Below are positions 60,301 to 64,000 of a stretch of 64,000 bases of DNA, one piece after another. The notes under the pieces were generated by a model. That model was not told the origin of the DNA, made no database searches, and saw only the letters and a program-made list of their open reading frames with translations. The position numbers and the translations under genes were made by a program. The stretch is from contig OZ245769.1 of NCBI GenBank assembly GCA_965227745.1, positions 4,526,001 through 4,590,000 on the forward strand, read 5' to 3'. Each line of letters starts with the position of its first letter. Position 1 is the first letter of the stretch. The stretch is from GAS368 sp965227745. Lineage in GTDB: Bacteria > Verrucomicrobiota > Verrucomicrobiia > Opitutales > Opitutaceae.

Positions 60301-63300
60301 GGTTTGGGAGAATCGGGCAAGTAGCGGGCCACGAATTGGCGGATGGCTTTCATTTTAAACCGGGCGGCGAGGTCCAGCACGCTCTGGGCAAAGGGGCCGT
60401 ATTTCGGATCGAGGGCAACGAGCGCGGCGGCGCGCGCGCGGATGCCGACGACATCGCCCTTGGCGGCGAGCTCGTAGATGAGCGCGGCCTCGGCGGGCGG
60501 TGGCGCGTGCAGCACCATCGAGAACGGCGTACGCGTCTCCTCGGTGTCGACGATCTGCCAGATGAGACCTAGGGCGCGCTCGATGGCGGTCCACAGCTCC
60601 TCCTCGCGAAACGGCTTCGCGAGAAACGCATCGCAACCGGCGGTGAAGCACTCGGTGCGGTCCATGTCGTACGCGCTGGCGGAGACGGCGATGATCTTGA
60701 GCGCGGCGTTGGCCGGCTGCGCGCGCAGGCGCCGCGTGGCCTCGAGCCCATCGATCCCGCCGGGTAGGCGCAGATCCATCAACACGAGATCGGGACGAAA
60801 CGCGCCAGTCTCCGCGACGGCACCCTCGCCCGTCTCGGTCTCGGCGAGCTCGAAGCCGAGGGGCGCGAGCATATTGACCATGACGGCGCGGTTGGTCGCG
60901 TTGTCGTCGACGATGAGGATGCGACGGCGCGGGCCCTCGTAGCCGAGGAGGCGGCGGGCATTGTCGGAAGCGGCGGGCGCGCCAGCCGCGGCGGAGGTGG
61001 GCAACGGCACGTCGCACCAGAAGCGGCTGCCCCACCCGGGTTTGCTCTCGACGCGGAGTTTGCCGCCCATGCGCTCGACGAGGCTGCGACTGATCGCGAG
61101 GCCGAGGCCGGTGCCCGTCGCGGAAGCCGCATGATTTTTTCCGACCTGCGTGAAGGGCTCGAAGAGCTTCGCGAGATCGGCCTCGGCGATGCCCGGGCCG
61201 GTGTCGCTCACGGAGAAGCGGATGGCCTCGCCCTCGGCGCGCTGCACGGAGAAGACCACGCCACCGGCGGCGGTGAACTTCACGGCGTTCGACACGAGGT
61301 TGAACACGATCTGGCGGAGCCGTTGCTCATCGCCGCGCACCCAGCGCGGGAGATCCGTGGCGACGGCGGTCTCGAAGAGGATGTTTTTCTCGCGGGCGCG
61401 CGGCGTGAACACGCGCTCCACGCCGAGCGAGAAACCGGGCAAATCGAAATCCGTCGGATGCAGCTCGATGCGGCCGGCCTCGATCTTGGAGAGGTCGAGC
61501 ACGTCGTTGATGAGCGCGAGGAGGTGATCGGCGGACTCGTGAATGACGCGCACGCCGTCGCGCTGCTTGTCGGAGAGGGCGGTGTCGCGGCGGAGGATTT
61601 GCGTGTAGCCGAGGATGCCATTGAGCGGCGTGCGCAGCTCGTGCGAGACGCTGGCGAGGAAGTAGCTCTTCGCGCGGCTCGCGGTGTCGGCGGCCTCCTT
61701 GGCTTCGCGCAGCGCGCGCTCGGTCTCGCGCTGTTGGGTGACGTTGGTGGCGACGCCCTCGAAGTGGTCGATCAGCCCGCGCGCATCGCGGACGACGCGC
61801 ACGGACTCGGAAATCCAAAACGTGGAACCGTCGCCGCGGTAAACCTCGGAAACGAAATCGGCGACCTCATCGCCCTCCTGGATGAGCTTGAAGAAATCGT
61901 CGCGCCGCTCCGGCCGCACGTAAATCGGGCGTTTGAGGTCATTGACCGAGGCGAACATCTCGGGGACGGAGTCGTAGCCAAACATGCGGGCGAGCGCGGG
62001 ATTGGCGCTGAGGAAACGGCCGTCGGGCGAGGTGACGTAGAGACCCTCGACGGCGTTTTCGAAGATGGAGCGGTAGCGCTGCTCGGCGCGGGCAAGGGCG
62101 GTGGCGGCCTGGCGGCGCAGGACGGCGATGGCGGTCTGTTCCGCGACGAAGCCGAGCAGGCGCAGGTCTTCCGCGCCGTAGGCCTCGGCGCGCTCGTAGT
62201 CCTGCAGCGCGATCACGCCGAGCATGCGCCCGCCGACGATGAGCGGGGCGCCGAGGCGCTGCGCGGCCGGGCGGTGGAGCGGTTGATAGGCGCCGCGCGT
62301 GCGGAGGAGCGCGGGCAACTCCTCGGCGGTCACGAGCAGCGGGCGCGCCGTGTGGAGAATGTATTCGGTGAAGCCATTCCCGAGCGGGCGCGGCGGCGGC
62401 GAGACGACGTGCTCGTCGACGAAGTAGGGGAAGGAGATTTCGCGGCCGTCTTCGCTGAGCAGCGCGACGTAGAAATTCTTCGCCGACATGAGGCCGCCGA
62501 CGATGGCGTGGACCTCGGCGAAGAGCACCTCGAGGTCGCCGCCGGCGAGCATGGTGCGCGAGATTTGGAACGTCGCGTTTTGCACCTGATCGCGGCGGCG
62601 GCGCTCGGTGATATCGATGGCGACCGTGAGCACGCAGGGCTCGCCGCCCAGCTCGACGATGTCGGCGTTGATGAGGAGCGTGGTGATGCGTCCGTCTTTC
62701 GCGTGGTAGTCAGCCTGGAGATCACGCACGAAACCGCGCGCGTTGAGCTGCCGGTCGAACTCCGCCTGCTGGCTTTCGTGCACCCAGAGGTCGATGTCGT
62801 AAGTGGTGCGGCCGATGACTTCCTCGCGCGTGTAGCCGCAACTGCGGGTGAAGGCGGGATTGACCTCGAAGATCTTGCGGTCGCTCACGCGGTGCAGCGA
62901 CATGAGCGCGGGGCTCGAGTGGAAACTTTTCTCGAAGTACGAGCGCGACTCGCGTTGTGCGGCCTCCACCTGCTGGCGGTGGACAGCGGCGGCGGTCTGA
63001 TCGGCGACGAAGGTGAGGAGCTGCAGATCGCCGTCGGAGTAGGCGTTGGGATTATGATAATCCTGCACCGCGATCACGCCGATGGCGCGGCCCTCGATCA
63101 TGAGCGGCGCGCCGAGCCAGAGGGCGGCGGGGCGGCCCGTGGGCTTGTACCGAAGGCTGTCGCGAAGAATGACGGTCATCTCGTCCGCCGTGGTGCGCAG
63201 GGGCCGCTGGGTATTGATGACGTACTCGGTGAGGCCCGCGCCCGGTTTGCGCGCGGCGGCGGGGGAATTGTATTCGTCGGCGTAGTACGGAAACGTGAGC

Positions 63301-64000
63301 AGCGAGCGGTCGGGCGAGAGCAGCGCGACGTAGAAATTTTTCGCCGGCATCAGCGCACCGATGATACGGTGCAGCTCGGGAAACAGCGTGGGCAACCCGC
63401 TGCCCGCGAGGACGGCCTGCGAGATGGCGTAGGTGGCGTTTTGCACCTGCTCGCGGCGGCGGCGGTCGCTGATATCGATGCCGACGCAGAGCACGGACGG
63501 CGTGCCGCCGAGCTCGAGCACATCGGCGTTGACGAGGAAGGTGGCAGTCTGGCCGGACTTGGCGCGGAAATCGGCCTCGAGGTCGCGCACCGCGCCGCGC
63601 GAGCCGATGTCGCGGAGGAAAATTTCGCGCTGGTGGGGATTGACCCAGAGGCTGATTTCCTCGGGCGTGCGACCGATGACCTCGTCGCGGGTGTAGCCGC
63701 AGCCGCGGAGAAACGCGGGGTTGGCCTCGGTGATGACGCGGTCGGAGACGCGATTGATCACCATGAGCGCCGGGCTGGAGTGGAAACTTTTCTCGAAGTA
63801 CGTCTGGGCCTCGCGCTGCGCCGCCTCGACCTGACGGCGATGCACGGCGGAGGCGATCTGATCGGCGACGAAGAGAAGCAGGCGCTTGTCTTCCTCGGTA
63901 TAGGCGACGGGATTGTGATAATCCTGCACGACGATGGCGCCGATGCCGCGGCCCTCGAAGAGCAGCGGCGCGCCCATCCACTGCGCGCAAGGGCTGCCGC
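60297..64000 (-). CDS. Large hybrid histidine kinase with repeated GAF-PAS units (5' end outside window)
   Basis: The open frame continues to the right edge (codons ...GSPCAQW before MGAPLLFEG), so the N-terminus is missing; an internal Met at 63977 is mid-GAF and is not the start. Domains in order: end of a GAF, PAS, full GAF, PAS, full GAF, PAS (about 61740-62080), coiled linker, HisKA with His codon at 61641-61643 (SVSHELRTPLNG), HATPase_c (GTGLGLAI), receiver (VLMDLRLPGGIDG, Asp codon near 60774) and a helical C-terminal tail. The GAF-PAS units are near-repeats of each other (AxREx(T/S)YFEKSFHSSPALM, NFYVALLS, GAPLxxxGRxxGVIAxQDY). No transmembrane helix in the visible part. Confidence 0.92.
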   Translation of the reverse strand, partial: GSPCAQWMGAPLLFEGRGIGAIVVQDYHNPVAYTEEDKRLLLFVADQIASAVHRRQVEAAQREAQTYFEKSFHSSPALMVINRVSDRVITEANPAFLRGCGYTRDEVIGRTPEEISLWVNPHQREIFLRDIGSRGAVRDLEADFRAKSGQTATFLVNADVLELGGTPSVLCVGIDISDRRRREQVQNATYAISQAVLAGSGLPTLFPELHRIIGALMPAKNFYVALLSPDRSLLTFPYYADEYNSPAAARKPGAGLTEYVINTQRPLRTTADEMTVILRDSLRYKPTGRPAALWLGAPLMIEGRAIGVIAVQDYHNPNAYSDGDLQLLTFVADQTAAAVHRQQVEAAQRESRSYFEKSFHSSPALMSLHRVSDRKIFEVNPAFTRSCGYTREEVIGRTTYDIDLWVHESQQAEFDRQLNARGFVRDLQADYHAKDGRITTLLINADIVELGGEPCVLTVAIDITERRRRDQVQNATFQISRTMLAGGDLEVLFAEVHAIVGGLMSAKNFYVALLSEDGREISFPYFVDEHVVSPPPRPLGNGFTEYILHTARPLLVTAEELPALLRTRGAYQPLHRPAAQRLGAPLIVGGRMLGVIALQDYERAEAYGAEDLRLLGFVAEQTAIAVLRRQAATALARAEQRYRSIFENAVEGLYVTSPDGRFLSANPALARMFGYDSVPEMFASVNDLKRPIYVRPERRDDFFKLIQEGDEVADFVSEVYRGDGSTFWISESVRVVRDARGLIDHFEGVATNVTQQRETERALREAKEAADTASRAKSYFLASVSHELRTPLNGILGYTQILRRDTALSDKQRDGVRVIHESADHLLALINDVLDLSKIEAGRIELHPTDFDLPGFSLGVERVFTPRAREKNILFETAVATDLPRWVRGDEQRLRQIVFNLVSNAVKFTAAGGVVFSVQRAEGEAIRFSVSDTGPGIAEADLAKLFEPFTQVGKNHAASATGTGLGLAISRSLVERMGGKLRVESKPGWGSRFWCDVPLPTSAAAGAPAASDNARRLLGYEGPRRRILIVDDNATNRAVMVNMLAPLGFELAETETGEGAVAETGAFRPDLVLMDLRLPGGIDGLEATRRLRAQPANAALKIIAVSASAYDMDRTECFTAGCDAFLAKPFREEELWTAIERALGLIWQIVDTEETRTPFSMVLHAPPPAEAALIYELAAKGDVVGIRARAAALVALDPKYGPFAQSVLDLAARFKMKAIRQFVARYLPDSPKP

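Noticed and set aside
63977..63979. ATG at 63977 as the true start of the large hybrid kinase
   Set aside because: It lies in the middle of a GAF domain and the frame is open to the window edge, so the gene starts outside.

Overview
The window looks like chromosome from a high-GC member of the Verrucomicrobiota, most like Opitutaceae. This is inferred from gene style: a very large TonB-dependent receptor with an N-terminal carboxypeptidase-regulatory-like domain, a secreted protein with the conserved tail usual in that family, many hybrid histidine kinases with few Shine-Dalgarno sites, and intergenic spaces full of palindromic and purine-rich interspersed repeats. No rRNA, tRNA, CRISPR array or complete insertion sequence was seen. 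Genes lie on both strands in short operons.

Region by region. 1-5.1 kb (minus strand): the 5' part of a propeller sensor gene running off the left edge, rlmN, a PHP-family phosphatase and a GH88 hydrolase. 5.2-12.7 kb: a PAS-PAS hybrid kinase, a small membrane protein, MarC, an M20 peptidase, a DUF985 cupin, pdxH, and a second hybrid kinase whose receiver is separated by a one-base frameshift and lacks its phosphoacceptor Asp. 12.9-21.1 kb: an RmlD-like reductase coupled to a lipoate-ligase-fold protein, gmk with a membrane protein, miaB, a secreted 5'-nucleotidase-like enzyme, a secreted protein and a lytic transglycosylase. 21.2-28 kb: the most distinctive locus. A LuxR-type response regulator with two identical palindromes in its upstream region is followed, divergently, by a compact set (DyP-type peroxidase, TM-HisKA-HATPase-REC-HPt hybrid kinase, unknown 283-aa protein) that ends at a strong terminator.

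28-39 kb: a 477-aa protein of unknown function, a DAHP synthase, a VOC protein, a small protein of immunity-like type, ExoD, queE and queC separated by repeats, a histone-deacetylase-like amidohydrolase, ribonuclease D, a small lipoprotein and a HEAT-repeat DNA alkylation repair protein. 39-50 kb: the TonB receptor with a Fur-box-like site upstream, two exported hydrolases, a sialate O-acetylesterase, a 21-residue lysine-rich protein with its own terminator, a helveticin-J-like protein, and a low-GC secreted protein with a transglutaminase-like core. 50-56.5 kb: gnd, then the molybdenum-cofactor cluster moeA-moaC-moaD-moaE (minus) diverging from moaA (plus). The 3' end of moaA and an adjoining 97-bp palindromic element have been tandemly duplicated. 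56.6-64 kb: a protein with kinase-fold-like motifs, a small exported protein, a CAP-domain protein, and a two-gene phosphorelay operon of which the upstream gene (repeated GAF-PAS units) runs off the right edge.

The main themes are sensory phosphorelay (five histidine kinases plus one propeller sensor), RNA modification (rlmN, miaB, queC/queE), Moco synthesis and exported hydrolases. The best candidates for new biology are the DyP/hybrid-kinase/unknown-protein locus, the 97-bp palindromic element with its moaA-tail duplication, the tiny lysine-rich protein, and the kinase-like unknown protein.
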